A DNA stretch of 51,642 nucleotides from Clostridia bacterium DTU030 (GTDB taxonomy: Bacteria > Bacillota > DTU030): NCBI GenBank assembly GCA_001513125.1, contig LFSN01000021.1, forward strand, positions 1 through 51,642. The letters run 5' to 3'. Under the pieces are notes generated by a model that had not been told where the DNA came from, did not search any database, and worked only from the letters and a program-made list of their open reading frames with translations. Both the position numbers and the translations under genes were made by a program. The stretch's first letter is position 1. Every line of letters begins with the position of its first letter. Positions 25,269-34,096 of this stretch are shown piece by piece.

Positions 25269-26747
25269 TTAGAGTATAATGCAGATCAGGCCACCGCCTC
25301 CCTCGTTTACGATCCGTTCCAAGGTCTCCTGCAGCTTTTCCTGGGCGTTTTCCGGCATCCGGTATAATTTGTTTCTGATACCGTCTTTGACCAGCTCATG
25401 GAGGGATTTGCCAAAGAGATTCGCCTGCCATAATTTGGCCGGGTTATCTTCAAATTCCTCCGTCAAATACTGGACCAGTTCTTCGCACTGTCTTTCCGTG
25501 CCCACAATGGGGGAGACCTCGGCCTTGACATCGGCCCTGATCATGTGCAGGCTGGGGGCACTGGCCCGCAAGCGCACGCCGAAACGGTTGCCGTGCCTGA
25601 CCAGTTCCGGCTCTTCCAGGATCATTTCATCCAGCTGGGGCGGGACAATGCCATAGCCGGTCCTTTCCACATCCCGGAGGGCGTCGGCCACTTTATCATA
25701 TTCCCTTTTGGCAAAGGCGTATTCCCGCAGCAGGCGCAGGAGGTCGGCTTCATCGGCCAGGGGGACCCCGGTGATTTCTTCCATCACCTTATAAAGGAGA
25801 CCTTCCTGGGGGAAAAGTTTTATGCGCCCAACGCCGGTGCCCAAATCCAGGGCAACTAAAATTGCGTTGTGCACAAAATCATAATCCTCCAGGCTATCAA
25901 TGGCGTCATCGATATCCCGGACGCGTTTAATCCTGGCCACCGCCTCCTGGCTGGCAGTAGTAAATTTCTGCCGCAACCAGTGATCGGCTTCCAGGCTTTC
26001 TACCCAGAGGGGCAGGTCGATGCTCACTTCGCCGACGGGGAACTCATACAGCACTTCCTGGAGGGTGGTATAAATGTCATCCAGGGACAGGCGGGCAACG
26101 TCCATGGGGAGAACCGGCACCTGGTAGCGCTCCTGCAATTCTTCGGCCAGGGCCCTGGTTTCCGGGGCCTCGGGCAGTACAGAATTGAGGACGACGACAT
26201 AGGGCTTCCCCAACTCCTGCAGTTCTTCAATCACCCGCAGTTCTGCTTCCTCATAGTTTTCCCGCGGGATCTCAGTTATTGTACCATCGGTGGTTACAAC
26301 TAGGCCAATGGTAGAATGCTCCGAAATCACCTTTCTTGTCCCCGCTTCGGCCGCTTCCTGGAAGGGTACTGCTTCTTCAAACCAGGGGGTTTCCACCATC
26401 CGCGGTCCTTCTTCCTCTTCATAGCCCAGGGCCCCCTGGACACAGTAACCGACACAGTCTACCAGCCGAATCCGGAGGGTGGTGTTTTCCCTTACCGTCA
26501 CTTCCACGGCTTCTTCGGGGATGAACTTTGGTTCCGTTGTCATAATAGTCCTGCCACCACCACTCTGGGGCAGTTCGTCCAGGGCCCGTTCCTTTTCCGG
26601 GCCGTCGGCAATATTGGGCAGCACCAGCAATTCCATGAAGCGCTTGATAAAGGTGGACTTGCCCGTCCGGACTGGACCGACCACACCGATGTAAATATCT
26701 CCTCCAGTTCGTTCCGCAATATCTCGGAAAAGATCAAACTTCTCCAT
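25269..26747 (-). CDS. spoIVA: Stage IV sporulation protein A (spore coat morphogenetic ATPase)
   Basis: This 492-residue protein polymerises on the forespore surface, driven by ATP hydrolysis, to found the spore coat. The N-terminus MEKFDLFRDIAERTGGDIYIG is diagnostic. Walker A is GPVRTGKST near residue 25, the sensor-threonine region is RTIMTTEPKFIP, and Walker B is RLVDCVGY. The C-terminus is the conserved GGGGLICIIL that anchors it to the forespore membrane through SpoVM. The length equals the family's. It implies the organism makes endospores. A SigE-like promoter lies about 160 bp upstream. Confidence 0.98.
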   Translation of the reverse strand: MEKFDLFRDIAERTGGDIYIGVVGPVRTGKSTFIKRFMELLVLPNIADGPEKERALDELPQSGGGRTIMTTEPKFIPEEAVEVTVRENTTLRIRLVDCVGYCVQGALGYEEEEGPRMVETPWFEEAVPFQEAAEAGTRKVISEHSTIGLVVTTDGTITEIPRENYEEAELRVIEELQELGKPYVVVLNSVLPEAPETRALAEELQERYQVPVLPMDVARLSLDDIYTTLQEVLYEFPVGEVSIDLPLWVESLEADHWLRQKFTTASQEAVARIKRVRDIDDAIDSLEDYDFVHNAILVALDLGTGVGRIKLFPQEGLLYKVMEEITGVPLADEADLLRLLREYAFAKREYDKVADALRDVERTGYGIVPPQLDEMILEEPELVRHGNRFGVRLRASAPSLHMIRADVKAEVSPIVGTERQCEELVQYLTEEFEDNPAKLWQANLFGKSLHELVKDGIRNKLYRMPENAQEKLQETLERIVNEGGGGLICIIL

Positions 26748-26909
26748 GTTTTCTTCCCTCCTCTCCCTCTTATCTTATTATTACTTTTCCCTGCCTGATT
26801 TTAGAACATTGTAGTAGATAAAGTGAAAGTGCAGGTCCTCCCCTACCCCGTTCAGCCCACCTGCAAGGGAAGGGCAGGGTAAGGAACTGCAAGATCAAGA
26901 AGACCACTA

Positions 26910-26940
26910 TATGTATATTTTGACAAACTCTACAATATGA
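26910..26940 (-). promoter_or_regulatory. Candidate SigE promoter of spoIVA
   Basis: On the minus strand TCATATT (26934-26940) matches the SigE -35 consensus KMATATT. Sixteen bases on, TATACATA (26910-26917) matches six of eight bases of the -10 consensus CATACAHT. The site lies about 160 bp upstream of the spoIVA start, in a 273-bp gap with no ORF. B. subtilis spoIVA is known to depend on SigE. Confidence 0.45.
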
Positions 26941-26990
26941 CTATATAAAGAATACTTCTCGCATGGTGAAGGGCAGGCAAGGCAGGCAGG

Positions 26991-27017
26991 AAAAAAGCGG
27001 CCCCTCTACAGGCCGCC
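26991..27017 (-). terminator. Terminator of der
   Basis: GCGGCC pairs with GGCCGC across an eight-base loop, followed by TTTTTT on the minus strand, starting five bases after the der stop. Confidence 0.85.
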
Positions 27018-27020
27018 CTT

Positions 27021-28337
27021 TTATTTTCGCCTCCGGAGCTGCAGGCGAATGGGGGTTCCCGTAAAGCCGTAGCCTTCCCTGATTTTATTTTCCAGGTAGC
27101 GGAGGTAAGAAAAGTGTATAAGCCTGGGGTCGTTGACAAAGAAGAGAAAGAGGGGGGGCTTTACGGCTACCTGGGAGCTGTAGTATATTTTTCCCTGCCT
27201 TCCTTTGCGGGGTGCAGGGGGTTTTAGGTCCACTGCTTCTCCTATCAGCCTGTTAAGTTCCGCTGTCGGTATCGACAGCTGCTGCTGCTCTGCCACCAGG
27301 TCGATTAAGGGCAGGATTCTCTGGATCCGCTGCCCCGTGAGGGCCGAGACAGAGATAAGGGGGGCATAGGAAAGGAAGGGGAGCTGGTGGCGGATTTCCC
27401 TTTCGTACTTATTTAAAGTCCGTTCATCCTTTTCGACTAGGTCCCACTTATTTAGGACCAGTATGAGGCCGCAGCCGGCTTCGTGGGCATAGCCGCCAAT
27501 GCGCTTATCCTGTTCCGTGACCCCCTCGGTAGCGTCTATAACCAGAAGGACAATGTCGGAGCGATCGATGGCCCTGAGGGCCCGGAGGACACTGTACCGC
27601 TCCGTCGGCTCGGAAACACGGGCGGGGCGGCGAAGCCCGGCTGTATCGATGAGGAGATAGCTCCTGCCTTCCCGCTCCAGCAGGGTATCGATGGCATCCC
27701 GGGTTGTGCCTGGCTCCGAACTGACGATGACCCGCTCCTGGCCCAAAAGGGCATTGATGAGGGAGGACTTGCCCGCATTGGGTTTACCTACCACCGCTAC
27801 CCTGACAACATCTTCCCCTTCCTCCTCCTCCCCTTGCTCCGGTGGGAAGTGGGAGACGATGGCATCGAGGAGCTCGCCGGTATTCAGACCGTGGATTGCC
27901 GAGACAGGGATAATGTGGGACAGGCCCAGGCTGTAAAACTCCCAGGCTTGCCCTTCCATCTCCTGGTTGTCGATCTTGTTGACGGCCACTAAAACCGGCT
28001 TATTTGTCGGCCGCAGTATCTCTGCTATATCCAGATCCCCTGGCTGCAGGCCCTCCTTACCGTCGACAACAAATACAATCACGTCGGCTTCTTGAATGGC
28101 TATTTCTGCCTGCATGCGGACTTGCTGCTGGATTGTATCTGGCTCCTGAAATTCAATGCCGCCGGTGTCGACAAGGATAAACTCCCTGCCCTGCCATTCC
28201 ATCTGGCCATAGAGCCTATCCCTGGTCACCCCCGGCTCATCCTCCACGATGGCAAGCCTCCTTTGGAGGAAGCGGTTAAACAGATTGGATTTGCCTACAT
28301 TTGGACGCCCCACAATGGCTACCAGGGGTTTTCTCAC
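27021..28337 (-). CDS. der: Ribosome biogenesis GTPase Der (EngA)
   Basis: This 438-residue protein has two tandem GTPase domains and a C-terminal KH-like domain, the unique Der layout. G1 motifs are GRPNVGKSN near residue 10 and GKPNAGKSS near 185. G3 motifs are DTGG and DTAGL, and G4 motifs are NKID and NKWD. It acts in 50S subunit assembly. It starts with GTG and overlaps the DUF512 stop by four bases, so the two are coupled. The C-terminus ends with a basic RLQLRRRK tail. Confidence 0.97.
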   Translation of the reverse strand: MRKPLVAIVGRPNVGKSNLFNRFLQRRLAIVEDEPGVTRDRLYGQMEWQGREFILVDTGGIEFQEPDTIQQQVRMQAEIAIQEADVIVFVVDGKEGLQPGDLDIAEILRPTNKPVLVAVNKIDNQEMEGQAWEFYSLGLSHIIPVSAIHGLNTGELLDAIVSHFPPEQGEEEEGEDVVRVAVVGKPNAGKSSLINALLGQERVIVSSEPGTTRDAIDTLLEREGRSYLLIDTAGLRRPARVSEPTERYSVLRALRAIDRSDIVLLVIDATEGVTEQDKRIGGYAHEAGCGLILVLNKWDLVEKDERTLNKYEREIRHQLPFLSYAPLISVSALTGQRIQRILPLIDLVAEQQQLSIPTAELNRLIGEAVDLKPPAPRKGRQGKIYYSSQVAVKPPLFLFFVNDPRLIHFSYLRYLENKIREGYGFTGTPIRLQLRRRK

Positions 28338-29653
28338 TGCTCTTCACCACCTTTTTCCAGGAACTTAACAACATCGGTGGGACAGGAGACGAGGACAATA
28401 TCTATTCCCAGTCTGCTGCTAAGTTCGCCTACAGTCATACCATCGAGGAACACATCACTCTCCCGGCGCAGCATGGCCTCGGGGAGAAATAAAATATCGC
28501 CCAGCTCCTTATCCTGGAAATGCTGTAATAGATCAGAACCGGTAATAAGGCCGGCAACGGTGACGGAGCTGCCGAAAAAGCAATTTGGCACCACTTCCAC
28601 CTGCACGGTCAGGTTTTCTACTTGGCGGAGCCGGTCGGCCAAAGCATGGACGGCCCCGGCGGCAGATACTCCCGTGGCCAGGGTGATGGTCAGGGGCTCC
28701 TTAGGTACTCCAGGCAGGGTAAGATTAGCCAGATCATCGTAAAACAGGCGCAGGAAGCCGACGCCATTTTCCAGCTGGGGAAAGTCATCGTAATGTTTCC
28801 CCTCGGGCAGGGGTTCCCCCGTCAGGACATAAAATTCATCGGCAACATATAAAAAAGTGACCCCCAATTCCTGGCGGAATTTTTTCTGCCAGCCTTGCGC
28901 CCACCTTATGACCCGCCGGGCCTGCTCCTTATTGTAGCCCTGCAGGGGATAGAGACCCTTGCGGTGTCTGGTCAGCCCCACCGGGACCAGGGCCAGGGAG
29001 CGGGCAGCAGGCCAGTATTTTGCCAGGTCACTGATGGTCTCCTCAAGGTAAAAACCGTCATTTATTCCGGGTATCAGGACTACCTGGGCATGAAACTCGA
29101 TGCCCGCCTCGGCCAGCCGCTCCAGCTGGTCCTTTATGGCCCCTGCCCTCCTGTTGCCCATCAACCTGCGCCTGAGATGGGGATCGGTAGTGTGAACCGA
29201 GATATAGAGGGGGCTCAAGCGCTGCTCTATTATGCGGGTCATTTCCGCGGGGCCAAGGTTGGTCAGGGTAATAAAGCTGCCGTCGAGGAAGGAAAGGCGG
29301 TAGTCGTCATCCTTTATATAAAGGCTGGGCCGCATTCCCCGGGGCATTTGGTCGACGAAACAAAAAAGACACCGATTGCGACACTCTATTAGTCCAGAAA
29401 AAACCTTGGTGTCGAATTCCAGCCCCAGGTCCTCGTCGTATTCCTTTTCGATCTCGTATATATATTCGGCACCGGATTTTTTCCGGATATGAAGATTTAT
29501 ATATTCGCCGGCAACAAGATAGCCGTAGTCGATCAAGTCTCGCGGTTTCTTGCCATCTATTGCCAGCAAGTAATCACCTGCGGCGATGCCTAAATCAGCA
29601 GCGATGCTTTCTTGAGCCACACTGCTGATGGGAATGCCCTCCCTTTTGTCCAT
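28334..29653 (-). CDS. DUF512 family radical SAM protein (PDZ-like N-terminus)
   Basis: This is a 439-residue protein. Residues 1-60 form a PDZ-like region (AADLGIAAGDYLLAIDGKKPRDL). Cys91, Cys95 and Cys98 in ECRNRCLFCF form the radical SAM CxxxCxxC cluster. The rSAM barrel follows (SFLDGSFITLTNLG, LSPLYISVHTTDP). The last 200 residues are the DUF512 domain, including FYVLTGEPLP and TGVSAAG. The family is widespread in anaerobic Firmicutes beside der, but its reaction is unknown. Its 5'-deoxyadenosine by-product is a possible substrate for the MtaD/MtnP route. Confidence 0.9.
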   Translation of the reverse strand: MDKREGIPISSVAQESIAADLGIAAGDYLLAIDGKKPRDLIDYGYLVAGEYINLHIRKKSGAEYIYEIEKEYDEDLGLEFDTKVFSGLIECRNRCLFCFVDQMPRGMRPSLYIKDDDYRLSFLDGSFITLTNLGPAEMTRIIEQRLSPLYISVHTTDPHLRRRLMGNRRAGAIKDQLERLAEAGIEFHAQVVLIPGINDGFYLEETISDLAKYWPAARSLALVPVGLTRHRKGLYPLQGYNKEQARRVIRWAQGWQKKFRQELGVTFLYVADEFYVLTGEPLPEGKHYDDFPQLENGVGFLRLFYDDLANLTLPGVPKEPLTITLATGVSAAGAVHALADRLRQVENLTVQVEVVPNCFFGSSVTVAGLITGSDLLQHFQDKELGDILFLPEAMLRRESDVFLDGMTVGELSSRLGIDIVLVSCPTDVVKFLEKGGEEQ

Positions 29654-29689
29654 ATTCTCCGCCCCTTCGCCTATTCTTTCCCAATTATC

Positions 29690-30181
29690 CTATATCTCCC
29701 GGTTAAGGTCAAGGTCATTCCTCTGCCTCTGGCATTGGGCCATGGTAGCCTGCACAAGCTCCAGCAGACCCCTATAGCTGAGCCTGATGCCCAGGGCGGC
29801 CAGGGGCCTGCCGCAGCTAACCAGGCCCAGCCTGCGGGACAGGAAGCCTCCTATGCGGGTCAAGGAGTGGATGCAGACCAGGGTATCTACCAGCAGTATT
29901 TCACGGGGGGGATAAGCCAATATTTTTATCAGGCTGGCAATGGTCCGCCGGATCATAACCTTATCCGGTCCCAGCCCCAGGGCATAAATTTCGTTCCCTT
30001 CCCCATCCCTTCCCATAAAAAAGGGAGTACCGATCTCCCGGTTTTCCGTCCGGTCAAAGCGCTCCTGTTTTACCAGCTCGGCCAGGGTTGGGAGTCTGTC
30101 CCAGGGTAGTTTTCTCAGGTGTATGGCGGCGGCAATCACCGAAGAGTGGGCACTGCCATAACAGCAGTAGATTATTTTCAA
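29690..30181 (-). CDS. DUF3189 family protein (copy 1)
   Basis: This 163-residue soluble protein starts KIIYCCYGSAHSSVIAAAIHLRKLP, the typical DUF3189 N-terminus, which looks like a Rossmann-type first strand with a following glycine loop. Later conserved parts are GTPFFMGRDGEGNEIYALGLG and LLVDTLVCIHSLTRIGGFLSR. Function is unknown. I chose the TTG at 30181 after AAAGGGGAAATAGCC; the longer frame upstream is out of family. It starts two bases after its paralogue's stop. Confidence 0.8.
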   Translation of the reverse strand: MKIIYCCYGSAHSSVIAAAIHLRKLPWDRLPTLAELVKQERFDRTENREIGTPFFMGRDGEGNEIYALGLGPDKVMIRRTIASLIKILAYPPREILLVDTLVCIHSLTRIGGFLSRRLGLVSCGRPLAALGIRLSYRGLLELVQATMAQCQRQRNDLDLNREI

Positions 30182-30183
30182 GG

Positions 30184-30657
30184 CTATTTCCCCTTTCCAA
30201 GGGGCTGCCCTCGGCCCCTCTGCTCTTCTACCAACCTGACCAGGGCAAAATAATTCCTTTCGATCTCCAGGAGGGGAAAAAACCTGGAACCAGCGATGCG
30301 TCCTAGGCTGCAGACAAACAGTGCTCCCCGCCGCCAATGCCGGCCTGCCGCAAGCTCCGCATCAACCAGGGAAAGCTCCCCTTTATCTACGCCCAAGATT
30401 GCGGAGAAACCAGCCACCACATTTTGCAGTATGGTTAAATTAAATCCCCGGGGGAGGAAGTAGATGCTATTGCCCCCTTCGTCTAAACCGGCTGGATAGA
30501 TCCTCCCCCTTTCTGCCCTATTCCAGGCAAAATGGTCGACAATTTCCAATAGGGACCGGGGTGGTGGTTTTTGGTCTGGCGGCAGCAGGCCCAGATGGAT
30601 TGCCGCTGCCACTACAGCCGCGTAGGAAGGGTGGGGACAGTGGTAGATGATATGCAT
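30184..30657 (-). CDS. DUF3189 family protein (copy 2)
   Basis: This 157-residue paralogue of the next gene begins MHIIYHCPHPSYAAVVAAAIHLGLLPPDQ. It shares the middle pattern (GRIYPAGLDEGGNSIYFLPRG) and the C-terminal LVDAELAAG...SLGRIAGSRFF. In place of YCCYGSAHSS it reads YHCPHPSYAA, so the small Cys/Ser cluster differs between the copies. The ATG at 30657 has GGAGG six bases upstream. Function is unknown. It follows the fni terminator by about 90 bp, so a promoter should lie in that gap. Confidence 0.78.
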   Translation of the reverse strand: MHIIYHCPHPSYAAVVAAAIHLGLLPPDQKPPPRSLLEIVDHFAWNRAERGRIYPAGLDEGGNSIYFLPRGFNLTILQNVVAGFSAILGVDKGELSLVDAELAAGRHWRRGALFVCSLGRIAGSRFFPLLEIERNYFALVRLVEEQRGRGQPLGKGK

Positions 30658-30747
30658 GGCCGGCCTCCATCCCAAGAAAATATTAAATTCCCTTGCTAGG
30701 GTACCCCTCCTTTCTTCTGGCTTATACAGGGCAGGAAAGGCTCCTGG

Positions 30748-30795
30748 CAAAAATAAAGCCTGCTTCCCAGCGGACTTCCCGCGGGGAAGGCAGGC
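30748..30795 (-). terminator. Terminator of fni
   Basis: A long stem, GCCTGCCTTCCC against GGGAAGCAGGC with one bulge, ends in TTTATTTTT on the minus strand, starting 17 bp after the fni stop. Confidence 0.75.
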
Positions 30796-30811
30796 CGAGG
30801 AACGGGGGAAA

Positions 30812-31885
30812 TTAACGTAAAGCCAGGTTTTCCACAGAAATGCCCCGGGCCCTGAGCCAGGCGGCTGTTAAGCCAGTTACCACGACGGGGGTATTGGTCA
30901 GGTCGGCCGGCCTTTTATTCCCCGTCAAGAGCAGCAGCATCTTTAATTCATCTATGAGGGCCATGATGCCCTCCCGCAGGCTATCTTCTCCCCCTTTAAG
31001 CAGGAGGCGCAGGAAATGGCCGGCAATCCCCACTGCCCTGGCCCCCAGGGCCAGGGACTTGGCGATAGCGGTGCTGTTATTAATCCCGCCGGAGGCTATC
31101 AGGACCACATCCCGTCCTTTGAGGCGGGCTGCCACTTCAAGCAAACTGACGGCCGTCGGGATGCCCCACTCTACCAGGCCCTGCCCGAGGGTATCCTGCC
31201 GGCGGGCCTGTTCGATGGCAATGAAATTGGTACCGCCCCGGCCGCCGATGTCGATTCCTTTACAGCCGGTCTCGGCCAGGGCTATGGCGTCCTCCCCTGC
31301 TATGCCGCAGCCGACCTCTTTGACGATTACCGGCACCGGGACAGCGGCCACTATGGCCCTGATATTTTCCAGCAGTCCCCGGAAATCCCTTTCCCCTTCC
31401 GGCATGACCAGTTCCTGGGCCGGATTTAAGTGGACCTGGAGCAGATCGGCAGCGACCATTTCCACTGCCCGCAGGGCGTCCTGGGGTGTGGTATGGGCAT
31501 TGATGTTGGCCAGGATGACGCCCCGGGGATTTTCTTCCCGCACAATCCGATAAGTGGCTTCCAGGTCGGGATTTTCCAGGGCTGCCGTCTGGGAACCGAC
31601 GGCCAGGCCGATGCCGGTGGCGGCGGCAGCCCTGGAAAGGGCTGCATTAATTTCGGCCACATCCTGGGCCCCACCGGTCATGGCATTTATGATTATGGGG
31701 GCCGAAAGAGAAAGGCCGAGAAAAGAGGTTGACGTATCAACCTCTTCCCAGGCCAATTCAGGCAAACAGCGATGGATTAGATGGATATCTGCAAAGCCCG
31801 TAGCACCAGGTCCCGGGGTAAGTTCCAGGGCGTGCTTGATGTGGGCTAACTTTCGTGAAGAGCGCAGGGAAGGATTACTCTTCAT
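30812..31885 (-). CDS. fni: Type 2 isopentenyl-diphosphate delta-isomerase
   Basis: This 357-residue FMN- and NADPH-dependent enzyme interconverts IPP and DMAPP. It shows RKLAHIKHALEL at the start, FADIHLIHRCLPEL, IIINAMTGGAQD, the flavin-site AVGSQTAAL, HLNPAQELVMPEGERDF, VKEVGCGIAGEDA, GRGGTNFIAIE and IASGGINNSTAIAKSLALGA. It is the type 2 enzyme, usual in Firmicutes. Its ATG lies 11 bases inside the end of ispH-rpsA with GAGGAT upstream, joining two isoprenoid steps in one unit. Confidence 0.95.
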   Translation of the reverse strand: MKSNPSLRSSRKLAHIKHALELTPGPGATGFADIHLIHRCLPELAWEEVDTSTSFLGLSLSAPIIINAMTGGAQDVAEINAALSRAAAATGIGLAVGSQTAALENPDLEATYRIVREENPRGVILANINAHTTPQDALRAVEMVAADLLQVHLNPAQELVMPEGERDFRGLLENIRAIVAAVPVPVIVKEVGCGIAGEDAIALAETGCKGIDIGGRGGTNFIAIEQARRQDTLGQGLVEWGIPTAVSLLEVAARLKGRDVVLIASGGINNSTAIAKSLALGARAVGIAGHFLRLLLKGGEDSLREGIMALIDELKMLLLLTGNKRPADLTNTPVVVTGLTAAWLRARGISVENLALR

Positions 31886-33917
31886 TATCCTCGGCTTCTT
31901 CCGCCTCCCTCTCCTCCAGGAGTTCGCCTAAGACTTCACCGATTGTTATACCACTGCCGGTAGTTTCTTCCCCTTGATAATCGGAGTAATCGGTGTACTC
32001 TTCCTGGGCCTCTTCTTCAGCAACTTCCTTGATGCTCAAGCTGATCCTCCGGTCCCTTTCGTTAACATCCAGGACCTTTACCTTAACCTCTTGTCCAACC
32101 TGCACTACTTCACTGGCTTCGGCAACCCGGTGGTTTGCCAGTTGGGAGATGTGGACCAGGCCTTCAACCCCGGGCTCCAATTGGACAAAGGCGCCGAAGC
32201 TGACGAGGTGGGTTACTGTTCCCTCCTGGATGGAGCCGACGGGGTATTTTTCCCCTACTCCTTCCCAGGGATCGGGGAGGACCTGTTTCAGACCCAGGGA
32301 AACCCTTTCCCGTTCCCTGTCAACACCCAATACCATTACTTCGATTTCGTCCCCTTCCTGGACAACTTCCGAGGGATGCTTTACCCGAGCCCAGGACAGT
32401 TCTGAAATGTGGACCAGGCCCTCGATACCGCCGAGATCAACGAAGGCGCCGAAGTCGGTCAGCTTGGTTACCTTGCCCTTGCGTACCTGGTCTTCCGCCA
32501 GCTCTTCCCAAAGGGCAGCCCGCTTTGCGGCCAGTTCCTCTTCCAGTACTACCTTCTGGGAAACGATCACCTTGTTTCTGGACCGGTCCAATTCTATTAC
32601 CCTGACCCGCAAGGTTTGGCCAACGTATTTTTCCAGGTTTGGTTCATAGCGCAGCCCGACCTGGGATGCCGGTAAAAAGCCGCGCAGTCCTACAAAGATA
32701 ATTAGTCCACCCTTGACAACCTGGAGCACTTCGCCTTCAATGATCCGGCCAGCTTCGTATGCTTCAGCCAGTTCGGTCCAGGCCTGCTCGTGATCGGCCC
32801 TCCTCTTGGAAAGGAGGGGATTACCCTCACTATTTTCCACCTTCATCACGTAGACATTTATTTCATCCCCAACTGTTACCACATCTTCTGGGGAGGAAAT
32901 CTGCTTGTCGGTGAGTTCGTGGAAGGGGATTATTCCTTCCGACTTGTAGCCAATATCTACCAGTACCTCATCGTTGTCGATGCGGACAACCTTTCCGGAA
33001 ATAATCTCGCCTTCCTGGATAGTCCGCAGGGTGCTGGCATACATGTCCTCAATATTCTGTCCTTCCGAACGCTGATAATCCATCATAACCTTAATTACCT
33101 CCTCAATGGTGACATCGGGGGTTGAGGCTCCCGCGATAACCCCGATCTTGTCTTTATTGTGCAGCCACTCCCGGCAGAGTTCTGCTGCAGATTCGATATG
33201 ATAAACAGGTACACCTGTTTGCCGGCATAGCTTAACTAGTTCCATGGTATTGGAACTGGTGTGGGCGCCAATTACCACCATGGCATCTACTTCTTTGGCA
33301 AGCTCCAGGGCCGCCTCCTGTCGCAAGCGGGTGGCCCCGCAGATGGTCGGGTATACTTCCAGTTCCGGTGCCCTATCCCTCAGCACTGCGACTACTTCCT
33401 GGAAATTTTCCTCCCGCTGGGTTGTCTGGGCCAGGACACCGACTGGCTTAGTGAAGTGCAGCTGCTGCCCTTCTGTGGGATTTTCTACAACTACTGCCTT
33501 GTAGCCAGACCAGCCGCAGATGCCGACTACTTCGGGATGGCCCCGCTTCCCTACAACTACAACATCCTTTCCCTCCTGGACCAATTGGGCAGCCTTTCTT
33601 TGACACCTTCGTACGGAAGGACAGGTTCCGTCAATGATTGTGAACCCCCGCTGTCGTGCCTCTTCAAATACCTCTGGTGGTGCACCATGGGCCCGGATAA
33701 TTAAAAGCCCGGGGGGAACCCCTTCCAAGTCTGTCAGAGGTTCGATGCCCTTTTCCTTCAGGTCTTCTATGACCCGAGGATTGTGGACCAAGGGGCCCCA
33801 GGTATACACAGGACCCTTGCCATCTTGAACAGCCTGTTCTGCCAGGTCAAGGGCATGCCTCACCCCGGAACAGAAACCGCTGTGGTCTGCTATTTTGATT
33901 TCAGAAAACTCAATCAC
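31875..33917 (-). CDS. ispH: IspH (HMBPP reductase) fused to ribosomal protein S1
   Basis: This 680-residue bifunctional protein has IspH in residues 1 to about 285. The [4Fe-4S] cysteines are Cys16 (SGFCSGV), Cys99 (GTCPSV) and Cys193 (TICGAT), with GAHTSSNT and GASTPD in the substrate site. IspH reduces HMBPP to IPP and DMAPP in the MEP pathway. Residues about 300-640 form four S1 RNA-binding domains, the third and fourth with classic FGAFVDLGGIEGLVHISEL and FGAFVQLEPGVEGLVHISQL cores. The acidic tail is EEREAEEAEDNEE. The fusion is known in Clostridia. It starts with GTG next to AAAGGG and overlaps fni. Confidence 0.96.
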   Translation of the reverse strand: MIEFSEIKIADHSGFCSGVRHALDLAEQAVQDGKGPVYTWGPLVHNPRVIEDLKEKGIEPLTDLEGVPPGLLIIRAHGAPPEVFEEARQRGFTIIDGTCPSVRRCQRKAAQLVQEGKDVVVVGKRGHPEVVGICGWSGYKAVVVENPTEGQQLHFTKPVGVLAQTTQREENFQEVVAVLRDRAPELEVYPTICGATRLRQEAALELAKEVDAMVVIGAHTSSNTMELVKLCRQTGVPVYHIESAAELCREWLHNKDKIGVIAGASTPDVTIEEVIKVMMDYQRSEGQNIEDMYASTLRTIQEGEIISGKVVRIDNDEVLVDIGYKSEGIIPFHELTDKQISSPEDVVTVGDEINVYVMKVENSEGNPLLSKRRADHEQAWTELAEAYEAGRIIEGEVLQVVKGGLIIFVGLRGFLPASQVGLRYEPNLEKYVGQTLRVRVIELDRSRNKVIVSQKVVLEEELAAKRAALWEELAEDQVRKGKVTKLTDFGAFVDLGGIEGLVHISELSWARVKHPSEVVQEGDEIEVMVLGVDRERERVSLGLKQVLPDPWEGVGEKYPVGSIQEGTVTHLVSFGAFVQLEPGVEGLVHISQLANHRVAEASEVVQVGQEVKVKVLDVNERDRRISLSIKEVAEEEAQEEYTDYSDYQGEETTGSGITIGEVLGELLEEREAEEAEDNEE

Positions 33918-34096
33918 CCCTTTACCACCGGCCGATTTGGATAAGAAAAAGGTCTGCCAATAAAATAAGGCCTAATTCATTCTTTTTTCGTTATGGAGCT
34001 AATAAATTCCTTCTTTTCTGGGAAAAAAAGCAGTGGCATCTCTCCTCCCGTCGTAGCCCTTGCTGATGTCTCCCTTGTTCTTTGTATTGTGTGCTA

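Noticed and set aside
33918-34096. Gap between plsC and ispH-rpsA searched for promoter or terminator
   Set aside because: The AT-rich stretch has T-runs but no convincing hairpin or paired -35/-10 boxes.
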